NCBI GenBank assembly: GCA_013368375.1
Contig: JAACJP010000007.1
Span: 496,001-560,000, forward strand
Origin: Tricholomella constricta
Taxonomy: Eukaryota; Basidiomycota; Agaricomycetes; Agaricales; Lyophyllaceae
Reading direction: 5' to 3'
DNA: 64,000 bases
Shown piece by piece: positions 46,254 to 58,800 of the stretch. Under the pieces are notes generated by a model. That model made no database searches, was not told the origin of the DNA, and saw only the letters and a program-made list of their open reading frames with translations. Numbering within the stretch: position 1 is the stretch's first letter; every line of letters starts with the position of its first letter. The position numbers and the translations under genes are program-made.

Positions 46254-46878
46254 ATGTCAGTCTGTCGAGCACACCGACTCTTGTTCTCTCCGCCATCATT
46301 CGCCGGTCCTTCTCGACATCTTGGACATGCAGCCTCTTCACGACTAACGCTACACGGGCGGAATCTTTCCGATCGCTATCGGAGATTGGAAAGGGCGCTA
46401 GAAGGAAGGAAAGCGCGGTCGCAGGAAAAGAGTCGATTGGATGCTCCTGAGGTCACTCCCGTTGCCTCCAAATCTGCAACAGTGACCATCCCTGAGAAAC
46501 GGCCAGAAACTTTCCATGGAATCGTGATACCCAAGGAGCCTCCGCCTCCACAAGACGATGGTGCGTGCTTTTCAATTCCAATTTCCAACACTGTTTCTTA
46601 TACTGTCTCTAGAATGCTGCATGTCCAATTGCGCAATTTGCGTATACGACTTATACGAGGAGTCCTTGGACGAGTACCGCCAGTCCGTCGCCGACGTGCG
46701 CTCCTCGCTATCTGCTATGAAGATACCCAAGACGGACTGGCCATCGACCATACGTGCAAAAAATATCCAAGGAATCGCAAGCAGGAAGGAAATGGTTCTC
46801 AGTGCGTTTGAGGAGATGGAGAGAGCGTTGGCGAAGAAACGCGAGAGCGAAGATGACTCCTCCTCTGCCGGTCGTTAG
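46254..46878 (+). CDS. Oxidoreductase-like (OXLD1-type, PF09791) mitochondrial protein, copy 1
   Basis: Exons 46254..46560 and 46613..46878 give 190 residues. The N-terminus is basic, hydroxylated and without acidic residues (MSVCRAHRLLFSPPSFAGPS), a typical mitochondrial presequence. PETFHGIVIPKEPPPP then leads into the diagnostic Cys motif DECCMSNCAICVYDLYEESL of the oxidoreductase-like N-terminal domain, across the intron. The C-terminus is a charged helix ending SAFEEMERALAKKRES. The domain is thought to be a small mitochondrial Cys-rich module; its biochemical role is not established. All four Cys (CC, C, C) are present. An almost identical copy lies 5167 bp downstream. Confidence 0.88.
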
Positions 46879-48372
46879 TTCAAAGCGTAATTCGTATCGT
46901 TGGCAGATGTTAACGGCGCCTCCTCGCGGCAATTAGTGTCACGTCTCGCCGCAGCAGCGTCGGAAGGTACCTTTCGGCGACCACGCCGCCCGCAGGCTCG
47001 TGCTGTGAGTTGGCTAGAATCGTCGGCAAGTCTGTACGAAGGTCTCCGATGGCTATTATTTAGCAAGCGCTGAAATCAGGTTGACTCCAAATAACGAAGG
47101 ACATCCACGACGCAGCAATATCACCCTCTTCGACATGCTTCAGTTGTCGTATTCGTAGATGGCAATGCCCGGATAGCTCTCCGAGTTTTTCCCAGTGTTA
47201 GAGGTCTCGAAAAATAGTCTCTCAAAGTTAGTGATGCAGCTTCCAAGCCCTGTACACAGTCGTACCCGAGGGTTACTATTATCCATGTATAGATACAGCA
47301 GCGACCAAGAGGGCGGAAAAAAAGTGACCGTGTCATAATCTTAGTAAAGGGTGCAGGATAGTGGTCCGTGATCCATTCTGCAGCGCTGAGAGCTGACGTT
47401 TCGAGGTCATCTCCTCGAATTCATGATATGTTAAACTCCGGTGGCCTGGAGTGGAAATGATGAGGTCCTCTTGATAATCTGCGGGTTTCGGGCAGCTGGA
47501 CTGGGGTGTGAGGATGTTATCGAGCTCATGCTGATCGTAGGCGTACATCTCATGCCAGCCCCTCGTGGCCCGCGCAGAATTCGTCGCTTTTGATGTAACC
47601 ACATAAATAAAGCCAGGGGGGATGGACACCATTCGCAGAGACCATCGTTGTCTGGTTCTCCTGTTCCGATTCGAATCGGCTTGATGACCATCCTCACTTC
47701 GACGGTGATAAAGCAGTCAGCATCCTAGAAAAGCTGCGTTGTCTACAAGACGTTGCTGGGTTGTGTGTTGCCACCAGATCAGTGCAGTGACAGGTTTTTC
47801 AAAAATACTAGCATCATTGATATCGATAGGATCGGGATCCTTGTATCGCGCGGAAAGTTGGTTGATACTGTAACATTCTAGTCTCTCGTTCTGTTTCCTG
47901 AGCCAAGTACAACTAGAGTCGTCGGGTCAATGAGTGATCACATACTTAACACAACCTGTGCGCAAGATACAAGGCGAGCCGCAGATCCAACTTGAATGGC
48001 AGGGCACTTGAGATCGGGCCGAGATACCCGACAGGCTTGATTCTCCTGAATCCCGGCATCTACTCTCAAATATCTGACATACGGTATCAACAAACAAGTT
48101 TTCTCACTCTGGTTGATATCGGGGTCAAAATATGTTCCTCTTTCTTGATCATGATGCTGATGTTGTCGGTTGCCTTGATATTATCATCCTGTGTGAGTTG
48201 AGGCCTTTTGCACTGCGATCACTGAGGAATTTTGGAAGACCGGATGCTATTTTGATTTATGGCAGTGGGATTTAGCAGATGCCGAGTTGTCGCGTGATGG
48301 AGTTTCCAGTTTATTAATGCAATGGACAAGGAAAGCTCCAACATCGTTGTCCCATCGATCCGCGCATGCCCG
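46879..48372. other. Duplicated spacer with unassigned minus frames
   Basis: Minus frames at 47121-47336, 47333-47632 and 47431-47697 are open in both copies of the duplication. That is expected for recent copies and is not evidence of coding. None shows a known motif. A real gene cannot be excluded for 47333-47632 (HEMYAYDQHELDNILTPQ). Confidence 0.45.
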
Positions 48373-50114
48373 ATGAGTGCTACTTCAGAGGCGTTGATAC
48401 AACATGTTTCTGACATGTAAGCCACCAGAGTTATCGTGACGATTAACAATAACTGAAGAATTTTACCTGTTAGCCTGTCGTTGAAGGTTCATTGTTGCCA
48501 TATATTATGCATGCTATAATGGAGTAACAGGTAACCCACACAGACCTATTACTTCGCAGCCTACGCGATTTTAGTTTATGATTACTTCCTTACGTTGCCG
48601 GCAGAGGTGTGTAACTCCTAAAGGACGACTCAACGTGCAAAATCCGACTCATAAATGCAGGTAGAGTTCGTTTGGAAGTCTAAGAAAACCTTGGGTGCGG
48701 ATTTTCTTCTCATTTACATGAGCATATGATGTCTTAGTTGCAGTCTAGCCTCGACACTGTTTCTTTTGGTGAGAAACGTTTCGGACACTGAGGACAATTG
48801 CTCACCATGGAACTTCAGAATCGGTACCTCTGCTTGTCCCTGTCGACTGTTGTCCTCATATGTACGTGGTGACCTCTGAGGCCGGACAAAAATTGCCCAT
48901 AAAACCCTCTAGCCTTTTGCTTGCCGTCATGGACATTCTCAGTGAGCACTGATAACTAATGCTTACAGAACGTGCTGTAGGCTAATCACAGTCGACAGAT
49001 GTTCGTATTAGAACAACTCCTCATGGATCCAACCTCGTTTATTTCTTTTAAACAGGTGCAATCGATTTGCAACGACGGAATTTGCGTTTACCGTTTTGAG
49101 ATACACCGTCGCTGAAGTATTCCTTGCCTTGCGGTTGGTGATCTTTTTTGAGCCTTAATGCCTATCAATCGGTCAATTTATACTCTTTTTGTAGGATCTA
49201 CTTCCTGACTCGCAAGAACGTCTATCTGGCGACCATTTTTACCCTTCATATCCTCGCACAGCTTGGATTGGCCATTTATGCCATATCTCAAAAAGGGGTT
49301 GCTGGTGCGTCCAATGAATTCTCCAGTTTACGTCTCGTTACTGATATTCTCAAGTCGTCATCCCTGCCAATATTCCAAGTCTTCTTGATCCAAATGCTTT
49401 GCAAAGTATGTTTGGATTCGTTGAGGATCTATCTAACGACTGATTGGCCTTTAGTTTGCCTTCTAATTCCCTCACCAGCGTTGTAAGTGGAGCGCATCTT
49501 CCGCACAAAGGTAGCGCTCACAATATACCAGCTTCAGGCTATCCACGGTGTATCTTTCGCTCGGCCTGAGCTTTGAGACTTTTGTTCTTATCGCAACCTT
49601 GATCGTGACGGTAAGCGCCACCCGACAACAGCCTATGAATCGTTGGCCAAGGGTCATTCAACGCGACGGAACATTGTATTTCATGGTTATCTTCTCCTCC
49701 ACACTAGTCTGGCTCATATTTGGAGTGGTTGCACGGGTGAGCTTCACATTTAGATCGACTTATTTCTCTATTCACTTTTCTTCGATGTTTTTTGCAGAAC
49801 GGACTGAAACTTATAAATACCTTGTAAGAGTCACACACAGCTCTTTTCCAGAACATAGTCCCAACTCACGGACCTTTCCATAGACCAGATATGATGTAGG
49901 AGTCAAAGACTTTTAGACCCACGTTTCCATCATGGTTTCTGATGTTCTCGATGACAGTTTCATTGCGGTAATGATCAACCGAATTCATCTCTCGTTGAGA
50001 AAAGTCGGGAGCAGAAAAAAACTAGCTCAAGTGTCCAAGAACAAACCACCTCAGATGGACCCAATAGAGCTCGAAGTCATGGTTTCAAGGCAGATCATGT
50101 CAACAGTGAGGTAA
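48373..50114 (+). CDS. DUF6533-type membrane protein, tandem copy A
   Basis: Spliced reading: MSATSEALIQH, then YYFAAYAILVYDYFLTLPAE joined to VEFVWKSKKTL, ASTLFLLNRYLCLSLSTVVL, later EFAFTVLRYTVAEVFLALR, IYFLTRKNVYLA, HILAQLGLAIY, VYLSLGLSFETFVLIATLIV, NRWPRVIQRDGTLYFMVIF, and the tail INRIHLSLRK ending MVSRQIMSTVR. These are the DUF6533 order and motifs, with about seven helices. I place the start at 48373 because MSA(T/D/N) is the only initiator shared by all three copies. The exon-1 donor is uncertain: a phase-0 gtttct joining to an acceptor at 48541-48543 keeps the frame, while the stronger gtaagc would meet TAA. Function unknown. Confidence 0.68.
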
Positions 50115-51186
50115 GTGAATCCAGGCTTCAAGGTTCTCAAATTAAACGAACCGTTGCACAATAATAGACGATAAATCACGGCCGAACATCGCATCATTGG
50201 GTATGTCTCTCTTCCTTTGTGTCAGAACATATTCTGATAAACCATCAAATCCACCACCACCACCACGGAAAGTGGCGCAGTATGAGGGCGAGAATAGCGA
50301 GTGCGCAATCGACTGTGGGGTAGTGATCTCCTTGATTGGCCGAGAAATTTCAGGAATAAAGTCAGGCGGTGATTGTGGATGAATGCTAGTAAAACTTGAA
50401 AGGTCGCACACGAAGGTGGTTGCATTTGTAATGCAATAGATGTGTAATTGTTGATTTTCAAATTTTATCGGCGATAAGGCACAATGACAGGTAACCCAAA
50501 GTATTATCAGCGTCAAGTGCTTTTGCCCATGAAAGCGACCCCCACCGTACATTTTCGACATCGTAGGCAATGCTGGGAATCCGAAACTTGACGAGGTAAT
50601 CGTCAAAAATAAGGTCATGCCTGACTCCGAGTTACAGTTGGCACCGACTTCAAGTTGGATTTGGCAATGGCCTCCTTCCTCCTCATGGAGATCCCTCTCC
50701 TGGATTGGAGATTCTGATGGTATACGATCATAGATGCTTTAATGCGAAGATCGCGGGAATTCAATCGATTGCAGAATCGTCAGAAGTTCAAATACTTAGC
50801 ATCGTCCCAATATTCCGTTGAGATATAACTAAAGCTAGCCATCTACTTGCAGATAAAGGGTTATACCTCCCACAACGCCTGCGAGCTTGCAATGAGCAAC
50901 AGCCGAGTAATGTTTTTCGGATAGATCAGAAACCTTGCGAGTCTGTCGAAAGGATCTCTAAACCACCCAAGTAAGTATATTAGCCGATTGATATACCCCA
51001 CATGCCAAGGAGCTTGAAAAAGCTGTAATTTGAATGTATGGATGTTGCGACTCTTCGTCATCATCACCCTCTCTATGTAGGTTCGGACTCGCCGTGGCCG
51101 CAACCTGTCAATCGACGTGTCATATAGGGTCATACATGTCCTACGTAGCCCCACCCCAGGTTCAAGATAAGCGTAGCGTGCGCACT
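50115..51186. other. Duplicated spacer downstream of copy A
   Basis: Non-coding as far as can be seen. It matches the spacer between DUF6533 copy C and eL20 (58.0-58.95 kb) with indels. A 200-bp stretch at about 50625-50830 is missing from the copy C version. Confidence 0.6.
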
Positions 51187-51215
51187 TAGAAAGTAGTAGT
51201 AGGGCGGCGGGCGAT
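51187..51215 (-). pseudogene. Copied 3' end of ribosomal protein eL20 gene
   Basis: On the minus strand this reads GCC CGC CGC CCT ACT ACT ACT TTC TAA, the last residues and stop of eL20 (real gene at 58947), with one extra Thr codon. Identity to the true locus continues downstream through the 3' flank and breaks off abruptly upstream at 51215, so it is a duplication boundary. Confidence 0.9.
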
Positions 51216-51353
51216 CGACTTGACGTTGGAGGTAATCGGAGGAGCAATTGATTCAGTATTCAGTCGTAAAATGGCGACCCTCGCTGTCAGATACGGATAT
51301 CCTAAGCCTGCAGATTTAAGGAGTATCTACGACTGCCTTTGGGAGACTACCTA
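51216..51353. other. Unique junction segment between duplication units
   Basis: These 138 bp match neither the sequence left of unit 1 nor eL20. They may be filler acquired during the rearrangement or the original left flank of the oxidoreductase-like gene. No motif recognised. Confidence 0.6.
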
Positions 51354-51420
51354 CGCTTACAAAGCTTCCCCGTCTTTCTCCTCGACCACGACGCAAAATC
51401 TGCAGAAGCGTCATGTTTAA

Positions 51421-52045
51421 ATGTCAGTCTGTTGAGCACACCGACTCTTGTTCTCTCCGCCATCATTCGCCGGTCCTTCTCGACATCTTGGGCATGCAGC
51501 CCCTTCACGACTAACGCTACATGGGCGGAATCTTTCCGATCGCTATCGGAGATTGGAGAGGGCGCTCGAAGGAAGTAAAGCGCGGTCGCAGGAAAAGGGT
51601 CGATTGGATGCTCCTGCGGTCACTCCTGTTGCCTCCAAATCTGCAACAGCGACCATCCCTGAGAAACGGCCAGAAACCTTCCATGGAATGGTGATACCCA
51701 AAGAGCCTCCGCCTCCACAAGACGATGGTGCGTGGTTCTCAATTTCAATTTCCAACACTGTTTCTTATACTGTCTCTAGAATGCTGCATGTCCAATTGCG
51801 CAATTGGCGTATACGACTTATACGAGGAGTCCTTGGACGAGTACCGCCAGTCCGTCGCCGACGTGCGCTCCTCGCTATCTGCTATGAAGATACCCAAGAC
51901 GGACTGGCCATCGACCATACGTGCAAAAAATATCCAAGGAATCGCAAGCAGGAAGGAAATGGTTCTCAGTGCGTTTGAGGAGATGGAGAGAGCGTTGGCG
52001 AAGAAACGCGAGAGCGAAGATGACTCCTCCTCTGCCGGTCGTTAG
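51421..52045 (+). CDS. Oxidoreductase-like (OXLD1-type) protein, copy 2, with one motif Cys lost
   Basis: Exons 51421..51727 and 51780..52045 give 190 residues with the same splice sites as copy 1 and only a handful of substitutions. One of these changes the hallmark Cys motif from CCMSNCAICVYDLY to CCMSNCAIGVYDLY (TGC to GGC), removing the last of four conserved cysteines. If the Cys cluster binds metal or forms disulphides, this copy may be impaired. Its immediate upstream flank differs from copy 1 (junction segment), so its promoter may also differ. Confidence 0.86.
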
Positions 52046-53240
52046 TTCAAAGCGTAATTCGTATCGTTGGCAGATGTTAACGGCGCCTCCTCGCGGCAAT
52101 CAGTGTCACGTCTCGCCGCAGCAGCGTCGGAAGGTACCTTTCGGCGACCACGCCGCCCGCAGGCTCGTGCTGTGAGTTGGCTAGAATCGTCGGCAAGTCT
52201 GTACGAAGGTCTCCGATGGCTATTATTTAGCAAGCGCTGAAATCAGGTTGACTCCAAATAACGAAGGACATCCACGACGCAGCAATATCACCCTATTCGA
52301 CATGCTTCAGTTGTCGTATTCGTAGATGGCAATGCCCGGATAGCTCTCCGAGTTTTTCCCAGTGTTCGAGGTCTCGAAAAATGGTCTCTCAAAGTTAGTG
52401 ATGCAGCTTCCAAGACCTGTACACAGTCGTACCCGAGGGTTACTATTATCCATGTATAGATACAGCAGCGACCAAGAGGACGGAAAAAAAGTAACCGTGT
52501 CATAATCTTAGTAAAGGGTGCAGGATAGTGGTCCGTGATCCATTCTGCAGCGCTGAGAGCTGACGTTTCGAGGTCATCTCCTCGAATTCATGATATGTTA
52601 AACTCCGGTGGCCTGGAGTGGAAATGATGAGGTCCTCTTGATAATCTGCAGGTTTCGGGCACCTGGACTGGGGTGTGAGGATGTTATCGAGCTCATGCTG
52701 ATCGTAGACGTACATCTCATGCCAGCCCCTCGTGGCCCGCGCAGATTTCGTCGCTTTTGATGTAACCACATAAATAAAGCCAGGGGGGATGGACACCATT
52801 CGCAGAGCCCATCGTTGTCTGGTTCTCCTGTTCCGATTCGGATCGGCTTGATGACCATCCTCACTTCGACGGTGATAAAGCAGTCAGCATCCTAGAAAAG
52901 CTGCGTTGTCCACAAGACGTTGCTGGGTTGTGTGTTGCCACCAGATCAGTGCAGTGAGAGGTTTTTCAGAAATACTAGCATCATTGATATCGATAGGATC
53001 GGGATCCTTGTATCGCGCGGAAAGTTGGTTGATACCGTAACATTCTAGTCTCTCGTTCTGTTTCCTGCGCCAAGTACAACTAGAGTCGTCGGGTCAATGA
53101 GTGATCACATAACACAACCTGTGCGCAAGGTACAAGCATGGCCGGAGATCCAACTTGAATGGCAGGGCACTTAGATCGGGCCGAGATACCCGACAGGCTT
53201 GAATCCAAACCGGCATCTACTCCGACATACGGTAAGTATC

Positions 53241-53505
53241 AACAAACAAGTTTACTCACTCTGGTTGATATCGGGGTCATAATATGTTCCTCTTTCTTGA
53301 TCATGATGCTGATGTTTCCAGTCACTTCGAAGAGGGGACGGCCGAGTAACACACACGGAATACTTACCACGGCTTTCGATAAACAAGTTTTCTCACTCTG
53401 GGGGGGTCAAAATATTCTCCTCGTTCTTGATCATGAGTTTCCAGTCTCCTCGAAGAGGGGACGGCCGAATATAACACACACGGAATACCCACCACGGCTT
53501 TCGGT
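53241..53505. repeat. Local tandem duplication, about 130 bp, two copies
   Basis: Two adjacent copies, 53241-53379 and 53380-53505, each run from caaacaagtt..tcactctgg to gaagaggggacggccga and on to accacggctttcg. Units 1 and 3 have a single, shorter version, so this arose after the larger duplication. Confidence 0.85.
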
Positions 53506-53783
53506 CCTCGATTCTCCAGGTGAGTCCGTGCCTTGATCAACGACATTCAAGCACCTACCTGTCGGTATCAGTGGCCCAAGGCAACTCGGACTCTTGATAT
53601 TCTCATCCTATGTGAGTTGAGACCTTTTGTACAGCGATCACTGAGGAATTTTGGAAGACCGGATGCTATTTTGATCTACGGCAAGGGGATTTAGCAGCTG
53701 ACGCGTGATGGAGTTTCCAGTTTATTAATGCAATGAACGAGGAAAGCTCCAACGTCGTTGTCCCATCGATCCGCGTATGCCAG

Positions 53784-55499
53784 ATGAGTGCTGATCTAGA
53801 GGCTGTGGTACAACAAGTCTCCGACATGTAAGTCACCACAGTCATCGTGAACAACAATTGAAGAAATTTCCCTTTCAGCCTGTCGTTGAAGGTTCATTGT
53901 TTCTATATTTCATGTGTTCTATGGAGTAACAGGTGGCCCACACAGACCTATTACTTCGCAGCATACGCGATTTTGGTCTATGATTACTTCCTGACGTTCC
54001 CGGCAGAGGTATGTAACTCGAACATCTGAAGGACAACTCCTTATGAATGCAGGTAGAGTTCGTTTGGAGGTCTAAAAAAACTTTAGGTGCGGACTTCCTT
54101 CTCATTTACGTGACATATGATATCTTAGTCACAGTCTAGCCTCTACACTGTTTCTTTTGGTGAGAAACGTTTCGGACTTTGAGGACAGTTGCTCACCATG
54201 GAACTTCAGAATCGGTACATCAGCTTGTCCTTGTCGACTGTTGTCCTCATATGTACGTGGTAACCTCTGAGCCCAGACAAAAATTGCCCATAAAACCCTC
54301 TAGCCTTTTGCTTGCCGTCATGGACATTCTCAGTGAGCACCGATAACTAATGCTTTGCAGAACGGGCTGCAGGCTAATCACAGTCGACAGATGTTCGTAT
54401 TAGAACAACTCCTTAGCGGATCCAACCTTGTTTATTGCTTTTAAACAGATGCAATCGATTTGCAATGACAGAATTTGCATTTACTGTTTTGATATACACC
54501 GTCGCTGAAGTATTCCTTGCCTTGCGGTTGGTGATCTTTTTCGAGCCTTGATGCCTATTAATCGTCAATTTATATTCTTTTTGTAGAATCTACGTCTTGA
54601 CTCGCAAGAACGTCTATCTGGCGGCCATTTGTACCCTTCATATCCTCGCACAGCTTGGATTGGCCATTTATGTCATGTCTCACAAAGCAGGTGCTGGTGC
54701 GTCCAATGAATTCTCCAGTTCACGTCTCGTTACTGATATTCTAAAGTCGAGCCTGCCAATATTCCAAGTCTTCTTGATCCAAATGCTTTGCAAAGTATGT
54801 TTGGATTCGAGGTAATTATCTGACGACTGATTGGCTTTTAGTTTGCCTTCTGTCTCCCTCACCGAAGCTGTAAGTGAAGCGCATTTTCCGCACAAAGGTA
54901 ACGCTCACAATATATCAGCTTCGAGCTCATCACAGTGTATCTTTCGCTCGGACTGAGCTTTCATACTCTTGTTCTTGTCGCAACCTTGATCGTGACCATA
55001 AGCGCCACCCGACAACATCCTATGAATCGTTGGCCAAGGGTCATTCAACGTGACGGAACATTATATTTCATGGTTATATTCTCCTCCTCACTAGTCTGGC
55101 TCGTGTTTGGATCGGCTGCGCGGGTGAGCTTCACATTAAGATCGACTTATTTCTCTGTTCACTTTTCTTCAACGCTTTTGTAGCGCGGATTGAAACTTAT
55201 AAATGCCTTGTAAGAGTCACATACAGCTCTTTTCCAGAACATGGTACCAACTCACGGACCTCTCCATAGACCGGATTTAATGTATGAGTCAAGTTCTCCA
55301 GGTCCACGTTTCCATCATGGTTTCTGATGTTCTCGATATCAGTTTCATTGCGGTAATGATCAACCGATTGCATCTCTCATTGAGAAAAGTCGGGGGCAGA
55401 GAGAAACTAGCTCAAGTGTCCAAGAACGAGCCACCTCAGATGGACACAATGGAGCTTGAAGTCATGGTTTCAAGGCAAATCATGTCAACAGTGATGTAA
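53784..55499 (+). CDS. DUF6533-type membrane protein, tandem copy B
   Basis: Same exon plan as copies A and C: MSADLEAVVQQ, YYFAAYAILVYDYFLTFPAE, VEFVWRSKKTL, ASTLFLLNRYISLSLSTVVL, EVFLALR, IYVLTRKNVYLAAI, VYLSLGLSFHTLVLVATLIV, NRWPRVIQRDGTLYFMVIF, and the tail INRLHLSLRKVGG ending MVSRQIMSTVM. It is the copy with the fewest irregularities: at the codon after the alternative exon-1 acceptor it has TGG where A has TAA and C has TGA. An in-frame upstream ATG at 53733 could extend it by 17 codons. Predicted multi-pass membrane protein of unknown function. Confidence 0.7.
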
Positions 55500-55845
55500 G
55501 TGAATTCAGGCTTCAAGGTTCCCAAATTAAACGAACCGTTGCACAATAATAGATGATAAATCACGGCCGAACATCGCATTGTTGGGCATTTCTCTCTTCC
55601 TTTGTGTCAAAACTCGATCCTAGTGGTTGTGATATACGAAACACGAGTCACCGCAATGTCACCGTACGCCTAAACTCTGACGAGATATATATTCTGATAA
55701 ATCATCAAATCCAACACCACCAGGGAAAGTAGCGCAGTGTGAGGGCGGGGATACTTGGATGATGTCAATGCAGTTGAGGTCAAGAACTCAGTGTGCACAC
55801 TACCTACCCATATGGCAAACTCCGAATAATGTCATTGTTCATTTG

Positions 55846-58800
55846 AGCCGCGATACCCGATAAGCTTGATTCTCTTGCACCCAAACCAGCATCTACTCTC
55901 GAATCTGATATACCGTATGACCAAACATGTTTTTACACTTTGATTGATATCGGGGTCAAAGTGTTTTCCTCTTCCTGATCAAGATGCTGATGTTGTCGGT
56001 CGCCTTGAAGATGGGACGATACACGAGTTCGTGCCGCCTTGAACGACATTCAAAAACCTACCTGTCGGTATCAGTGGCCCAAAGCAATTCGGAGTCTTGA
56101 TATTATCATGCTGCGTGAGTTGAGGCCTCTCGCATTGCGATTACTAAGAAGTTGTCAAGTTGTTGAACCGGATGCTACCTTGATCTATGGTAGTGGGATG
56201 AAGCAGATGCTCTGCTGATGCGTGATGGAGTTTCGAGGTTATTAATGCAATGGACAAGGAAGCTCTAACATTGTTGTCCCACCTATCCGCGCATGCCAGA
56301 TGAGTGCTAATCTAGAGGTGGCACAACAAGTCTCCGACATGTAAGTCATCAGAGTCGTCGTGGACAACAATTGAAGAAATTTCCCTTTCAGCCTATCGTT
56401 GAAGGTTCATTGTTGCTATATTTCATGCATTTTATGGAGTTACAGGTGACCCACACAGACCTACTACTTCGCAGCATACGCGATTTTGGTCTATGATTAC
56501 TTCCTAACGTTCCCGGCAGAGGTATGTAACTCGAACATCTGAAGGACGACTCCTTATCAAAGCAGGTAGAGTTCGTTTGGAGGTCTAAGAAAACTTTGGG
56601 TGCGGAATTTCTTCTCATTCATTGGGCATATGATGTCTTAGTTACACTCCAGCCTCGGCACTGTTCCTTCTGGTGAGAACGCTTCGGATCTTGAGGACAA
56701 TTGCTCACTATGGAAAATCAGAATCGGTACATCAGCTTGTCCTTGTCGACTGTTGTTATCATATGTACGTGGTATCCTCTGAGGCCGGACAAAAAATGCC
56801 CATAAAACCCTCCAGCCTTTTGCTTGCCGTCATGGACATTTTCAGTGAGCACTGACAACTAATGCTTGCAGAACGTGCCGCAGGCTAATCATAGTCGACA
56901 GATGTTCGTATTCGAACAACTCCGAGTCCTCCAGCGGATCCAACCTCGTTTATTTATTTTCAACAGATGCAGTCGATTTGCAATTACAGAATTTGCGTAC
57001 ACCGTTTTGATATTCACCGTCGCCGAAGTATTCCTTGCTTTGCGGTTGGTGATTTTTTTTCGAGCAATGCCCAATCAATTGGTCAATTTATACGTTTTTT
57101 GTAGGGTCTACGTCCTTACTCGCAAGAACGTCTATCTGGCGGCCATTTTAACTCTTCATATCCTTGTACAACTTGGTTTAGCCATTTATATATTGTCCAA
57201 TAAAGGATCTGCTGGTGCGTCCGATGAATTATCCAGCTTACGTCTCGTTATTTATGTTCTCAAGTCGATGTCGACTCTGGCGAGGTTTCAAATCTTCTTC
57301 TTGATCCAAATGCTCTGCAAGGTATGTTTGGATTCGAGGTGATTATCTGACGACTGATTGGCCTTTAGTTTGCCTTCTATCCTCCCCACAACCGGCGTAA
57401 GTGGAGCGCAGTTTTACTACAAAGGGAACGCTCACAATATACCAGCTTCAAGCTCGACACAGTGTATCTTTCGCTCGCCCTGAGCTTTGATACTTTTGTT
57501 CTTATCGCGACCTTGATCGTGACCATAACTGCCACCCGTCAGCATCCTACGAATCGTTGGCTAAGGGTCATTCAACGCGATGGAATATTCTATTTCATTG
57601 TTATCTTCTCCTCCACGCTAACGTGGCTATTGTCCGGAGTCATTGCACGGGTGAGCGCTTTACGTTCAGATCGACTTCATTCTCTAATCACCTTTCTCTG
57701 ATTGTTTTAGCAGCCCGGAGTAAAATTTATCAATGCGATGTAAGAGTCACATTTTAAAGAACATAGTCCCAACTCACGGAGCCCTTCATAGACCAGATTT
57801 AAAGTAAGAAAGTTCCGACCCGCGTTTCCATCATGCTTTCTGACTCTCTCCATATCAGTTTCACTGCGGTGATGATCAACCGATTGCATCTCTCGTTGAA
57901 AAAAGTCGGGAGCGAAGAAGAACCAGTTCAAGTGTTCAAGAACGAAGCACCTCGAACGGACACAATAGAGCTTGAAGTCATGGTTTCAAGGCAAATCATG
58001 TCAACAGTGAGGTAAGTGAATCCAAGCTTCAAGGTCCCAATTAAACGAACTGTTGCGCATTAACAGATGATAAATCACGGTCGAACATCGCATCGTTGGG
58101 TATTTCCTTCCTTTGTGTCAAAAACTCGATCCTGATATACGAAACACGAATCACCGCAACGTTACCGTACGCCTAAACTCTGACGAAATATACATTTTGA
58201 TAAACCATCAAGTCCACCACCACCACGGAAAGTGGCGCAGTATGAAGGCGGAAATATCGAGTGCGCAATCGACCGTAGGGTAGTGATCTCCTTGATTGGA
58301 GAAATGGCGAAGGTGGTTGCATCTGTGGTGCAATAGATGCGTAACTTTTGATTTTCAAGGCTAGACAATTTTATTGTGGGCGGTGAGGCACGATGACAGG
58401 TTTTATCAGCTCAAATGTCGTTGCCCATGGAAGCCACCTGGCCCACTGTACATGTTTGAAACCGTAAGAAATCCTTGAATCCCGAAAGAGATAATCGTCA
58501 ATAACGAGGTCACGCCAGACTCCGAGTTGCAATTGGCAATAACTTGAATCCAGATATTTGCTTTTGGCAGTGGCCTCATACTATTCTGTTGAGGTATGAC
58601 GAAAGCTAGTTCATCTACTAGCAGATGTTCGAAGGATATACCTGCAACAGTGCCTTCGAGCTCGCAATCGGCAATATATACCGAGTGTTGTTTATCCGGA
58701 AGATCAGTTGAAGAGGACCTTGCGTATCTGCCTCTAAACCATCCAAGTAAGTATATTAGCCTGCCATGGAACTTTGTAGTATGGATGTTGCGACTCGTCA

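Larger units (their letters stand above)
46187..51215. repeat. Tandem segmental duplication, unit 1 (about 5.0 kb)
   Basis: From 46187 to about 47770 the sequence repeats at a constant offset of 5167 nt with no indels and about 98% identity. Beyond that the match continues with indels through the DUF6533-type gene. The right end (about 50460-51215) matches 58385-58975 rather than unit 2. It stops inside a copy of the eL20 3' end, which marks one breakpoint. Confidence 0.92.
51354..55740. repeat. Tandem segmental duplication, unit 2 (about 4.4 kb)
   Basis: Begins at the shared cgcttacaaagctt and carries the second oxidoreductase-like gene, the same spacer, and DUF6533 copy B. It contains a local extra duplication (53241-53505) and lacks the eL20 fragment. 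The 3' end grades into unit 3. Confidence 0.9.

Noticed and set aside
47333..47632. 99-codon minus frame preserved in both duplication units as a conserved gene.
   Set aside because: The copies are about 98% identical, so preservation is not evidence of selection; no domain is recognised.
48323..56346. Premature stops (TAA in copy A, TGA in copy C) and a one-base deletion as proof that two DUF6533-type copies are pseudogenes.
   Set aside because: They depend on the upstream ATG and the gtaag donor. With the MSA start and a later acceptor all three copies stay open, so the evidence is ambiguous.
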